A DNA stretch of 64,000 bases, from contig NC_003552.1 in NCBI RefSeq assembly GCF_000007345.1, positions 682,001 to 746,000 on the forward strand. Reading direction: 5' to 3'. A program made the translations under genes and the position numbers. The notes under the pieces are model-generated. The model was not told the DNA's origin. It searched no databases and was given only the letters and a program-made list of their open reading frames with translations. How positions within the stretch are numbered: position 1 is the stretch's first letter; each line of letters opens with the position of its first letter. Shown piece after piece: positions 1 through 8,640 of this stretch. The stretch comes from Methanosarcina acetivorans C2A. Its GTDB lineage: Archaea; Halobacteriota; Methanosarcinia; Methanosarcinales; Methanosarcinaceae.

Positions 1-804
1 GAGGTTGCAAAAGAGGCAAAAGAGACTGCGGACCTCGGGATCCCGGCAGTGATCCTTTTCGGAGTTCCTGCCTTCAAGGACGCTGAAGGGAGCTCTTCCT
101 GCGGGGAAACCGATATTGTCCAGGAAGCTGTAAGGAGGATCAAAGCCGAACTTGGAGACCGACTTGTGGTGATCACGGATATCTGTATGTGTGAGTACAC
201 AAGCCACGGGCACTGCGGGATAATAGACTTTGAAACCAAGGAAATCCTCAACGACCCGACGCTCGAAGTCCTCGGGAAGATTGCTGTCAGTCATGCAAGA
301 GCCGGGGCTGATATGGTAGCTCCTTCGGGAATGATGGACGGAATGGTAGACGCAATCCGACAGGCACTTGATTTCAGTGGGTTTGAGAATGTTCCCATAA
401 TGTCCTATGCCGCAAAATACCATTCCTGTTTCTACGGTCCTTTCAGGGAAGCTGCCGAATCCGGCTATTCTTTCGGAGACCGTTCGACCTACCAGATGGA
501 TCCTGCAAACAGTGACGAAGCGCTCAGGGAGGTAACTCTTGACGTGGCGGAAGGTGCAGATATCCTGATGGTAAAGCCTGCTCTCCCCTATCTGGATATT
601 GTCTACAGAGTCAAGACCGAGTTCGACATGCCAACAGCCGCATATAACGTAAGCGGAGAGTATTCCATGATCAAGGCAGCCGCAGCTAACGGGTGGCTTG
701 ACGAGAAAAAAGCCATTTACGAGTCTCTTATCTCGATCAAGAGGGCAGGGGCGGATTTCATTATCACTTACTTTGCAAAAGATGCTGCCCGGATGCTGAA
801 GTAA
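1..804 (+). CDS. hemB: Delta-aminolevulinic acid dehydratase (porphobilinogen synthase), 5'-truncated by the window
   Basis: The reading frame is open from base 1, so the N-terminus lies outside the window; 267 residues are visible. HemB condenses two 5-aminolevulinate molecules to porphobilinogen in the cytoplasm. Two Schiff-base lysines are visible, in [10 protein letters not shown] (about residue 139 of the fragment) and [10 protein letters not shown] (about residue 192). A zinc-type cysteine cluster, [14 protein letters not shown], matches the metal-dependent class. hemL and hemC follow on the same strand, so this is a tetrapyrrole cluster for corrinoid, F430 and heme precursors. The usual tight hem gene spacing is broken here by 2.3 kb containing an insertion sequence. 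Identification is secure. Confidence 0.96.
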   Translation, partial: EVAKEAKETADLGIPAVILFGVPAFKDAEGSSSCGETDIVQEAVRRIKAELGDRLVVITDICMCEYTSHGHCGIIDFETKEILNDPTLEVLGKIAVSHARAGADMVAPSGMMDGMVDAIRQALDFSGFENVPIMSYAAKYHSCFYGPFREAAESGYSFGDRSTYQMDPANSDEALREVTLDVAEGADILMVKPALPYLDIVYRVKTEFDMPTAAYNVSGEYSMIKAAAANGWLDEKKAIYESLISIKRAGADFIITYFAKDAARMLK

Positions 805-995
805 GAACTCCTTTTCAGGTATTCCCTTCTTCTGGAGCTTAGACCAGGGCTTCCTTCCCGGCTCCTTTTTGCATTTTATTTTTGAGCCTGCCTGTTAATT
901 GCCTGTTAATTTTACCTGTATACTGTTCTTAAGGAGTGCTTCCATCGATAGCTGCTTAATAGGTGAAGGCTCTGTTGTTATAAAGATAAGTAGGG

Positions 996-1079
996 CATAG
1001 ATAAAGATGGCTGGAACATAGATAAAGATGGCTGGGGCATAGATAAATATGGCTGGAGCATAGATAAAGATAAGTGGAA
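996..1079. repeat. 21-bp tandem repeat, about 4 copies, downstream of hemB
   Basis: Units begin CATAGATAAAGATGGCTGG and recur at 996, 1017, 1038 and 1059 with single-base changes. The array lies in the roughly 500-bp non-coding stretch between hemB and the IS element. I see no gene in 805-1245. Confidence 0.8.
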
Positions 1080-1230
1080 ATGATAAGTGGAGTACAGGAT
1101 GAGCATAACTTGATCCAGAAGCTTATTCAAAAATGAAAATTTGCTTTATTTTAATTTGCTCTGGTTTGCTTTAATTTGCTCAAGTGAGTCGGTTAACTCA
1201 ATTGATTAAGTTAAGGTTTTAAATTAATCT

Positions 1231-1245
1231 GATAAATTCTTCAGG
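1231..1245. repeat. Left target-site duplication of the IS481-family element
   Basis: The 15-bp sequence GATAAATTCTTCAGG occurs here and again at 2275-2289, directly outside the inverted repeats of the insertion sequence. This is the expected signature of transposition. Confidence 0.85.
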
Positions 1246-2274
1246 TGTTTTATCCCGAAATTATTTCGCGCTAAATATGTCGGTTGTAATCCCTTATCTT
1301 TTGTGAAACTTAATGGAAAAAAGATACGTTGGATCATTGCTCAAAAATCGAAAGGTGAATCTACCTCGACGATAGCTGAGATCCAGGGGATCTCAGCCCG
1401 TCGAGTTCAGCAGATCTACAAAGAATACGTTGAAACTGGTCAGCTTCCTCAAGTTGGCATTAATCTTGGAAGACCAAAGAACCCCTTATCCTCCTCTGAT
1501 CAGGAATTGATTGACCAAACTTACTCTGATTATAAGTTTGGAGCCTGTTACCTTGAGATTCTCATCGAAGGCAAATATAATCGTAAGATATCTCATAACA
1601 GAATCCATAACTACCTACTTAGCATGGACCTTGCCAAGGAAAACCGAAAAAAGAAACAGAGAAGAAAATGGTGTAGATACGAACGCGAACACAGCATGTC
1701 TGCTGCACACATCGATTGGCATGAGAATCCCCTGTTAGGACTGCAAGTCTGTGCCATTCTTGATGATTCATCAAGAATGATAATTGCAGGTGGAGAGTAC
1801 GTTCATTGCAACACGGAGAACACCATTAAAGTGATTGATGAACTTGTCAAAGAGTACTGGGACATATACCCTTTAAGAGAGCTCATTATGGATCATGGAA
1901 GTGAATTCGGGGCTCACAGGATTAATAAGGATGGTTCATGGGATAGTGACTTTAAAAGATGCATTGAAGAACTTGGAATCAAACCAATACTTGCAAGGGT
2001 AAGACATCCTCAGACAAACGGAAAAATAGAGAAATGGTTCGATACATATCAAAGGTTTAGAGGAGAGTTTGAATCATTTGAAGAATTCGTACAGTGGTAT
2101 AACAAGAGGCCACATGGAGCTTTGAAACTTGAACAGTTAGAATCGCCACAGGAAGCATTCTGGAATAGATTACCAGTTGAGGCAAAGTTCAGAATAGGAG
2201 TGAGATTGTTTGGGTGGTGAAAACATGGACAAGAGGAAAAAAGTTTCAAAGCGAAATTATTTCAGGACAAAACA
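1246..2274 (+). mobile_element. Intact IS481-family insertion sequence, 1029 bp
   Basis: The element is bounded by imperfect 24-bp terminal inverted repeats: left 1246-1269 (TGTTTTATCCCGAAAT...) and right 2251-2274, which match in reverse complement at 21 of 24 positions. It is flanked by perfect 15-bp direct repeats (1231-1245 and 2275-2289). It holds one transposase gene that fills most of its length. The frame is uninterrupted and both ends are present, so it may still be mobile. It sits between hemB and hemL, in the same direction as both. Confidence 0.88.
1303..2220 (+). CDS. IS481-family DDE transposase
   Basis: A protein of 305 residues. The N-terminal 60 residues form a helix-turn-helix (STIAEIQGISARRVQQIYKE) for terminal-repeat binding, followed by an rve-type integrase core. 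Candidate catalytic residues are Asp in AHIDWHENP (about 137), Asp in MDHGSEFG (about 199) and Glu in NGKIEKWFD (about 236), which gives the DDE triad. RHPQTNGKIE is the usual motif of this family. The start is GTG at 1303; an ATG at 1312 (out of frame) is not usable. The gene is intact, has no neighbouring cargo and ends about 50 bp before the right inverted repeat. The family call is confident; the exact IS name needs a search of an IS database. Confidence 0.9.
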   Translation: MKLNGKKIRWIIAQKSKGESTSTIAEIQGISARRVQQIYKEYVETGQLPQVGINLGRPKNPLSSSDQELIDQTYSDYKFGACYLEILIEGKYNRKISHNRIHNYLLSMDLAKENRKKKQRRKWCRYEREHSMSAAHIDWHENPLLGLQVCAILDDSSRMIIAGGEYVHCNTENTIKVIDELVKEYWDIYPLRELIMDHGSEFGAHRINKDGSWDSDFKRCIEELGIKPILARVRHPQTNGKIEKWFDTYQRFRGEFESFEEFVQWYNKRPHGALKLEQLESPQEAFWNRLPVEAKFRIGVRLFGW

Positions 2275-2289
2275 GATAAATTCTTCAGG
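2275..2289. repeat. Right target-site duplication of the IS481-family element
   Basis: GATAAATTCTTCAGG, identical to 1231-1245. Removing the element and one copy would restore a continuous spacer between hemB and hemL. Confidence 0.85.
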
Positions 2290-2385
2290 TATTAGCCCTA
2301 GCTGCCTGATTATTGACGAGCTCATCCCAAAACTCAAAATTTGCTTCTTGAGCTTGTATTTCGAGTAATCAATCAAGCTCATGAT

Positions 2386-2454
2386 CCTGAAAACAATCCT
2401 GAAAACAATCCTGAAAACAATCCTGAAAACAATCCTGAAAACAATCCTGAAAAT
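2386..2454. repeat. 12-bp tandem repeat, five perfect copies plus a partial
   Basis: The unit CCTGAAAACAAT is repeated exactly at 2386, 2398, 2410, 2422 and 2434, then degenerates. It opens repetitive reading frames on both strands, but these are repeat artefacts and not genes. Confidence 0.9.
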
Positions 2455-2641
2455 TCCCAAAGATTAAGAATAAAGGTGACTTTTGGGATAGCCTCAATAA
2501 GAACAGGCATTAAATGGTTTGAAGCGAAATGGAACATTACAAGAAATGCTATTAATCAATTTATAAGAAGGTCAATCTATATCTTAACCTGAAAATTAAG
2601 AAAATTAAAAAGGTGCCTGCAAAGAAGGTAACTGCGTAATC

Positions 2642-2833
2642 CCTAATTATTATATTTGCAATGCTCTCATTTATATATAAATATCAAAGGCGAGACTGTA
2701 AGTCCTAGTTATTATATTAGCAATGCTAAGCAATTCGGAGGATACAGTCAGCAAGCTGACTCAGTCTATCTTAGATATGGAGTCATTTCTTGACACCATA
2801 ACAAAAGACTCCATGGTCTTCAATATTTTTTGA
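2642..2833 (+). other. 24-nt direct repeat followed by a 36-codon open frame of unknown status
   Basis: CCTAATTATTATATTTGC and its continuation (2642-2665) recur at 2704-2727 with 2 of 24 differences. The second copy leads into ATG at 2723, opening a 36-residue frame that starts MLSNSEDTVSKLTQ and ends at TGA 2831-2833. The residue composition looks protein-like (no repeats, helical), but no Shine-Dalgarno precedes it. It could be a relic of a transposase N-terminus or a small protein; I do not recognise it. The rest of 2290-3081 holds no gene that I can see. Confidence 0.25.
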
Positions 2834-3081
2834 GTATATCTTAATTTGTAAAAATGGAGTTCGGAAATAAGGAGATTTGGAACTACGGCTCTATCAATAA
2901 CTGCTTAATAGAGGAAAGGTCTGTATAAGGATAAGTAACTAATACAGAAAAGAACACTAGCTTAATCCAGAGGCTCGTTATAATTTAGAATTTTCGATGC
3001 CTCTTCACTTTGATTTACATACTCAATTCAATTTATTTACACCCCCTTTATCAAACATTTAAGTCTATCCGGTGAGATTTC

Positions 3082-4356
3082 ATGGTATCTGAGGTAACAC
3101 TTGATAAGTCCCGACAGATGTATGAGAAAGCAAAGACCCTAATTCCGGGCGGGGTTAGCAGTCCGGTGCGCGCAATCAAACCCTATCCTTTCTATACAGC
3201 GTCAGCTGACGGTTCGAAGATAAGGGACCTTGACGGAAATGAGTACATTGACTACTGCCTTGCCTACGGGCCTGCTGTCCTCGGACACAACCACCCGGTG
3301 ATAAAGGCAGCAATCAAAGAGCAGCTTGATAAGGGCTGGCTCTACGGGACTCCTACCGAGCTTGAGGTGACCCTCGCAGAAAAGGTCGCAGGCTATTATC
3401 CCAGTATTGATATGCTCCGTTTTGTTTCTACAGGGACGGAAGCCACCATGAGTGCGCTGCGCCTTGCTCGCGGCTTTACCCGCAAAAACAAATTTATCAA
3501 GATTGAAGGCGGGTTTCATGGCGCCCATGATGCGGTGCTCGTAAAGGCAGGTTCTGGGGCCACAACCCTTGGAGAGCCTGATTCCCTCGGCATCCCTGCC
3601 GATTTCACCAAATATACGCTGCAGGCTCCGTATAACGACATTGAAACAATGACCACGCTTGTGGAGAAGAACAGGGACGACCTTGCAGCAGTTATCATAG
3701 AGCCTGTGCTTGGGAATATAGGGCCTATCCTCCCGTTGCCTGGGTACCTGAAAGAACTCCGAAAACTCACAAAGGAGAATGATGTCCTGCTCATTTTCGA
3801 TGAGGTCATTACCGGATTCAGGCTCGCAATGGGTGGGGCGCAGGAATACTTCGGAGTCGTGCCTGACATGACTACTCTAGGAAAGATTGTAGGTGGAGGC
3901 CTGCCCATCGGAGTCTTCGGAGGCCGCCGGGAAATTATGGAAATGATCGCTCCTTCCGGAGCTGTCTATCAGGCAGGGACCTTCAGCGGAAGCCCCTGTT
4001 CCGTGGCTGCGGGAATTGCCGTGCTTGATTACCTGAAAAAGGAAGATATTCACGCAAAGCTGAATTCAACCGGAGATTACATGCGCGCCGTGGTCTCGGA
4101 AATAGTTGAGGACGAAGGGCTTGACTATACGGTTTGCGGCATTGCCTCCATGTTCAAGATATTCTTCGGGGCCGAGCCCCATAATTACCAGGAAGCCCTG
4201 AAATGTGACAAGGAAGGCTACCTTTCCTTCTTCCACAGGATGCTTGCAAACGGGGTTTTCCTGCCTCCCTCCCAGTTTGAGACCAACTTCATATCTGCAG
4301 CTCACAGCGAGGAGGACATTGAAAAGACCCTTGAAGCTTATGTGGAAAATCTCTGA
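3082..4356 (+). CDS. hemL: Glutamate-1-semialdehyde 2,1-aminomutase
   Basis: A 424-residue PLP enzyme, the usual family length. It converts glutamate-1-semialdehyde to 5-aminolevulinate, the C5 route to tetrapyrroles. Family signatures are [11 protein letters not shown] near the N-terminus, [14 protein letters not shown] (about residue 117), [10 protein letters not shown], and the PLP-lysine region [18 protein letters not shown] (Lys about 268). The start ATG at 3082 has GGTGAG about 8 nt upstream. hemC follows after 63 bp. HemL supplies the substrate for HemB and the product chain continues through HemC. Confidence 0.97.
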
Positions 4357-4419
4357 GGGCTTAGATCTGAGAACTCATGTCTCTCAGGATTTATCGTTGA
4401 AAACGTTTGAGGATTTTAC

Positions 4420-5373
4420 ATGATAATAGGTACCCGGGGCAGCCAGCTTGCGCTTGCCCAGACCGAAAATGTTGCACGCCTGCTTAAAGAGCGGGGCGTT
4501 GAAACCAGCATCAAGATCATAAAAACCAGCGGGGACCGGTTTACTGACCGCCCTCTGCATGCCGTATCCGGAGGAGTCGGGGCTTTTGTCCGGGAACTGG
4601 ACGATGTCATGCTTGCAGGAGAAATCGATATTGCTGTCCATTCAATGAAGGACATGCCCACAATCCGCCCCGAAGGGCTCCCTACGGTTGCAGTTCTGAA
4701 GCGGGACACTCCTTTTGATATCCTGCTCACATACGACGGGACCACTCTTGACGAACTTCCCGAACAGGCCATTATAGGCACCAGTTCCCTGAGAAGGACT
4801 GCCCAGATCCGGCGGTATCGGCCTGACCTTATTACTCAGGAACTGCGGGGCAATATCGACACCAGGCTCAGGAAGCTCAAAGAAGGGCAGTATGATGGGA
4901 TCCTGCTTGCAAAAGCCGGGCTTGAGCGCATGGGCTGGGAAATCGACGGAGAAATCCTTTCCCCGGATTTTTTCTGCCCTTCTCCTAACCAGGGCACGGT
5001 TGCAGTGGTTACGAGAGCAGATCCCGAGATTGAAGCTGCGGTTTCCGGGCTCGACCATACTGAGAGCCGGATTGTTACCGAAATCGAGCGCATCCTTATT
5101 TCCGAACTTGGAGGAGGCTGTACGACTCCGATCGGTTCTTACGCTGAACTTACCTCTGATAAGCAAGAAATCCATATCCGGGCTGAAGTCCTTTCCCTTG
5201 ACGGCAAGGAAGATGTCCGGATTGACGAGTTTATTCCGATGCTTGGGGGGCTTGAGAAAGCCAGGGAACTCGGGCACAGGCTTGTGGAGATGGGCGGCAA
5301 GCGGCTTGCCGAAGAGGCGCTCCTTCAGATCTCCCGAAATGCGTGCGGTACGGAGAATTCGTTCGATTATTGA
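4420..5373 (+). CDS. hemC: Porphobilinogen deaminase (hydroxymethylbilane synthase)
   Basis: A 317-residue protein that polymerises four porphobilinogens into hydroxymethylbilane. It begins IIGTRGSQLALAQT, the family N-terminus. IDIAVHSMKDMPT and GTSSLRRTAQ are the substrate-binding motifs, and Cys in ELGGGCTTPIG (about residue 236) is the expected attachment site of the dipyrromethane cofactor. The ATG at 4420 follows TTTGAGGATTTTAC, with GAGG as ribosome-binding site. The next gene, pyrD, begins 38 bp after its stop. Confidence 0.97.
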   Translation: MIIGTRGSQLALAQTENVARLLKERGVETSIKIIKTSGDRFTDRPLHAVSGGVGAFVRELDDVMLAGEIDIAVHSMKDMPTIRPEGLPTVAVLKRDTPFDILLTYDGTTLDELPEQAIIGTSSLRRTAQIRRYRPDLITQELRGNIDTRLRKLKEGQYDGILLAKAGLERMGWEIDGEILSPDFFCPSPNQGTVAVVTRADPEIEAAVSGLDHTESRIVTEIERILISELGGGCTTPIGSYAELTSDKQEIHIRAEVLSLDGKEDVRIDEFIPMLGGLEKARELGHRLVEMGGKRLAEEALLQISRNACGTENSFDY

Positions 5374-5411
5374 TACAGAGCCTGCCTGCGGGCAGGAAAT
5401 GGAGCTATCCA

Positions 5412-6317
5412 ATGTATAATCTCACCGGACTTGAATTAAAAAATCCGACCATTCTTGCAGCCGGGGTGCTCGGGACAACCGGGGCTTCCCTCTGCAGGGT
5501 TGCGCGTGAAGGGGGGGCAGGCGCAGTTGTGACCAAATCCATAGGTCCGGCTCCCAAAACCGGCCACTCCAACCCCAGCATGATAAAGCTGGACTGTGGC
5601 TTTTTAAATGCAATGGGGCTTCCGAACCCTTCCTATCCAGGCTTCCTTCAGGAGCTTGAGTTTGCAAAAAATAACTCCGCGGTCCCGGTAATTGCAAGTA
5701 TTTTCGGGGGGGCTCCTTCGGAATTTGCTGAGGTTGCCGAGGGGCTGCTTCCCGCAAAGCCTGACGCTTTAGAGCTGAATGTGAGCTGCCCCCACGCCGA
5801 AGGGTACGGGGCTGCAGTCGGTTCAAACCCCTGCCTGGTAGAGGCAGTGACAGCAGCGGTAAAGGACGTCGTCAACGTTCCTGTCTGGGTCAAGCTAACC
5901 CCCAATGTTGCAGACATTACCTGTATAGGGAATGCAGCCGAATCCGGGGGGGCGGATGCGGTTGTTGCGATCAATACCGTAAAAGGAATGGCTATTGATA
6001 TCGAGTCCGGGTACCCGGTGCTTGGTAACCGTTCGGGAGGGCTTTCCGGAAAAGCTGTCAAGCCAGTAGCCGTCAAATGCGTTTACGATCTCTATACTGC
6101 CCTGGAAATTCCGGTAATCGGGGTGGGAGGAGTTTCGTCCTGGGAAGACGCTGTGGAGCTGATGATGGCAGGAGCTGCAGCTGTCCAGGTCGGGTCTGCG
6201 GTATATGACAGGGTGGATATCTTTTCTGAAATCGGGGCAGGAATAGAAGCCTTCCTCGAAAGAAAAGGCTATTCGGATATTCAGAAAATTATAGGGCTTT
6301 CCCACGAGATGGTCTGA
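5412..6317 (+). CDS. pyrD: Dihydroorotate dehydrogenase, class 1B catalytic subunit
   Basis: An FMN-dependent TIM-barrel enzyme that oxidises dihydroorotate to orotate in pyrimidine synthesis. I chose ATG 5412 (301 residues) over a longer frame beginning at 5343, which would overlap hem[19 protein letters not shown] is the normal family N-terminus and GGAG lies about 9 nt upstream. The catalytic cysteine of class 1B enzymes is in [36 protein letters not shown] is the C-terminal FMN-phosphate site. The stop overlaps the ATG of pyrK by one base (TGATG), so the two subunits are translationally coupled. Confidence 0.95.
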   Translation: MYNLTGLELKNPTILAAGVLGTTGASLCRVAREGGAGAVVTKSIGPAPKTGHSNPSMIKLDCGFLNAMGLPNPSYPGFLQELEFAKNNSAVPVIASIFGGAPSEFAEVAEGLLPAKPDALELNVSCPHAEGYGAAVGSNPCLVEAVTAAVKDVVNVPVWVKLTPNVADITCIGNAAESGGADAVVAINTVKGMAIDIESGYPVLGNRSGGLSGKAVKPVAVKCVYDLYTALEIPVIGVGGVSSWEDAVELMMAGAAAVQVGSAVYDRVDIFSEIGAGIEAFLERKGYSDIQKIIGLSHEMV

Positions 6318-7096
6318 TGCTTCCTCTTAATGTTACAATAACACAGATAACTGAAGAATCCCCTCTGGTCAGGACTTTTTTCTTTGACCACAGGTTTGAG
6401 GATATGGATCCGGGCCAGTTTGTGATGGTCTGGGTCAGAGGCGTGGATGAGGTCCCCATGGGCCTTTCCAGAAATAATTCCATAACGGTCCAGAAGGTAG
6501 GCGAGGCGACTTCAAAGCTTTTTGAGTTAAAAGAAGGGGACTCTTTCGGACTCAGGGGGCCTTTCGGAAAGGGCTTTACCCTTCCCTCAAGAGGCGAAAA
6601 AGTCCTTCTTATAGCCGGCGGGGTCGGAGCTGCTCCTCTCTCACCTTATGCCGAGGCAGCCTCTGCCGCAGGTGCGGAAGTGCATACAATTCTTGGGGCG
6701 CGGAGTGCCGGAGACCTGCTTTTTGAATGGCGTTTCGAGGCTCTCGGAGATATCTATGCCTCTACAGATGACGGTTCAAAAGGCGTTAAAGGGTTTGTTA
6801 CCGATGTCCTCAAAGGGCTTGATGTTGCAGCTTATGACCGAATTGCAGTCTGCGGTCCTGAAATAATGATGGCTTCGGTGTTCAGGCTCCTTGAAGAGAG
6901 GAAGGTTCTGGAAAAGGCAGAGTTCAGCCTCCACCGCTATTTTAAGTGTGGCATCGGCGTCTGCGGGGCGTGCTGCATAGACCTGTCAGGACTCCGGGTC
7001 TGCAAGGACGGGCCTGTGTTTTCCGGGATTCAGCTCCTTGGTTCGGAGCTCGGGAAATATTCACGGGACGCCAGCGGGCGAAGAATTAAAATTTAA
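6317..7096 (+). CDS. pyrK: Dihydroorotate dehydrogenase electron-transfer subunit
   Basis: A 259-residue ferredoxin-reductase-type subunit that passes electrons from PyrD to NAD(P)+. The FAD domain holds [13 protein letters not shown] and the glycine-rich [14 protein letters not shown] is typical of the nucleotide site. The C-terminus carries the [2Fe-2S] cysteines in [19 protein letters not shown] (about residues 213-231, spacing C-x4-C-x2-C then a distal Cys). It overlaps pyrD by one base and ends 77 bp before the next gene. Confidence 0.95.
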
Positions 7097-7173
7097 GTTT
7101 CGATATATCCTTTTAAAAAATGAAAGAGAGCAGGTAAACAGCTCCGTGAAAACAGGACGAGGACGGTAAAACT

Positions 7174-7908
7174 ATGATTGGAAGGTTCAGGTCAGGAGAT
7201 AATGTTTTTTATGGAGAAATCGAAGATGGGCGGGTGTATCCCAATGGAGGGGTCTCGGCCGGGACATTCGAACTTTCGGAACTTCGGGTTCTACCTCCTT
7301 CTTTTCCCTCTAAAATCGTCTGTGTCGGCCTGAACTATAAGGACCACGCAGACGAGCTTTCCATGGAAGTCCCTGAAAATCCTATTCTCTTTTTAAAGCC
7401 CCCATCTGCGGTTATAGGGCATGGAGACAAGATCATTTACCCTGCATCCAGTTCTCAGGTGGATTACGAAGCTGAACTTGCAGTCGTGATCGGAAAGCGC
7501 TGCAAAAACATTTCCGCCGAAAAGGCTGAGGACGTGATCGCAGGCTATAGCTGTTTTAATGATGTGACTGCCCGTGATCTTCAGCAAAAGGACGGACAGT
7601 GGACAAGGGCAAAGAGTTTTGATACCTTTGCGGCATTCGGACCTTATATTGTTTCTACGGACGAAATTGATGTTTCTGACCTGAAGATCTCCTGCAGGGT
7701 AAACGGGGGAACCAGACAGGAGTCGAGCACCTCAAACCTTATTTTTGACATTCCTTTTCTTATCGAATTCATCACCGAGATTATGACCCTGGAAGTTGGG
7801 GATGTAATTGCTACCGGGACACCTCCTGGAGTTGGAGAACTGCAGAGAGGGGATACCGTAGAAGTCGAGATCCAGGGAATCGGAACACTTAGAAACGAGG
7901 TTGTCTGA
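7174..7908 (+). CDS. Fumarylacetoacetate hydrolase (FAH) family protein
   Basis: A 244-residue protein with the FAH fold: KIVCVGLNYKDHADEL (about 48-63), then ligand acidic residues in VDYEAELAVVIGKRC and CFNDVTARDLQ, and the C-terminal VGDVIATGTPPGVGELQ. Family members hydrolyse or decarboxylate acylpyruvate-like compounds using Mg2+ (for example fumarylpyruvate or oxaloacetate). The substrate cannot be told from sequence and no catabolic neighbours are present. Its TGA overlaps the ATG of the next gene by one base, so it is cotranslated with a small winged-helix protein. A TATA-like CGATATATCC lies at about 7103. Confidence 0.85.
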   Translation: MIGRFRSGDNVFYGEIEDGRVYPNGGVSAGTFELSELRVLPPSFPSKIVCVGLNYKDHADELSMEVPENPILFLKPPSAVIGHGDKIIYPASSSQVDYEAELAVVIGKRCKNISAEKAEDVIAGYSCFNDVTARDLQQKDGQWTRAKSFDTFAAFGPYIVSTDEIDVSDLKISCRVNGGTRQESSTSNLIFDIPFLIEFITEIMTLEVGDVIATGTPPGVGELQRGDTVEVEIQGIGTLRNEVV

Positions 7909-8213
7909 TGCTGCTTGAGCATATTGGAACTGAACTTGACCTTACGGAACGCCACCTGATAGTGCTTAAAAAGGTAATTGAAGAAGGCCCCATAGGAATC
8001 CTCAAACTTGCAGAAGTTACCGGGATGCAGAACCACAAGGTGCGTTATTCCCTCAGAGTCCTTGAGCAGGCAAATCTTATCAAGCCTTCAGCTCAGGGAG
8101 CTGTACCCGGGGATGCTGTCCCTAAATTCCTGCAGAACTTTGAGCGAGACCTGAGTAAAATCAATGAGAAAGTGTCCCGCCTCCGGGAGATTGAAGCTTC
8201 AATCCCGAAGTAA
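7908..8213 (+). CDS. Small winged-helix protein, conserved-type hypothetical
   Basis: A 101-residue protein. The N-terminal half looks like a winged helix (LTERHLIVLKKVIEEGPIGILKLAEVTGMQNHKVRYSLRVLEQANLI split over helices 2-3 and wing), and the C-terminal part (NFERDLSKINEKVSRLREIEASI) looks like a short coiled coil that could dimerise. It is coupled to the FAH-family gene by a one-base overlap. A DNA-binding or regulatory role is inferred from fold only; I do not recognise a named family. Confidence 0.75.
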   Translation: MLLEHIGTELDLTERHLIVLKKVIEEGPIGILKLAEVTGMQNHKVRYSLRVLEQANLIKPSAQGAVPGDAVPKFLQNFERDLSKINEKVSRLREIEASIPK

Positions 8214-8263
8214 ATGCCCTCAAGGTAAATGTCCTTAAGGTAAATGCCCTCAAGGTAAAGGTT
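8212..8263. repeat. 15-bp tandem repeat, about 3.5 copies
   Basis: Units of AAGGTAAATGCCCTC with one variant (AAGGTAAATGTCCTT) run directly on from the stop codon of the winged-helix gene. Confidence 0.7.
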
Positions 8264-8454
8264 CTGATTTTGAAAAGCCTTTTCAAGACACTCGTTTTTA
8301 CTGTTTGGATTTTTCTATGGAGTCCCGGGCTTCGGTGACTTTTTATAATCCTATTTACATGTTTTTCCGCAATCATCGGATTCGGCTCATTTTATGGATT
8401 TCTCCTTTTGGGGTTTATCCTCTGAGTTGGACCTGCGTGATATTTCTATCCCAT

Positions 8455-8625
8455 CCGATCAAGATTTAATTCGTGTTTGATACCGACCAAGATTTAATTC
8501 GTGTTTGATACCGACCAAGATTTAATTCGTGTTTGATACCGATCAAGATTTAATTCATGTTTGATAATCCATTTAAGGTTTAATTCATGTTTATTGATTC
8601 AATCAAGATTTAATCCTTGTTTATT
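8455..8625. repeat. 28-30-bp tandem repeat array in the gltX leader, six copies
   Basis: AAGATTTAATTCGTGTTTGA recurs at 8461, 8489, 8517 and 8545 (28-bp period, nearly perfect), then in degenerate form at 8575 and 8605 (30-bp period). The array runs up to about 15 bp before the gltX start, so it must lie in the promoter or 5' untranslated region. Degeneration increases toward the gene. Confidence 0.85.
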
Positions 8626-8640
8626 TCAGGAGAAACTCCT

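Noticed and set aside
2257-2460. Repetitive minus-strand frame reading FRIVFRIV and similar
   Set aside because: It is a translation of the 12-bp tandem repeat, whose period is a multiple of three, not a gene.
5343-5411. N-terminal extension of pyrD
   Set aside because: It overlaps hemC, lacks homology and the internal ATG 5412 gives the standard N-terminus with a ribosome site.
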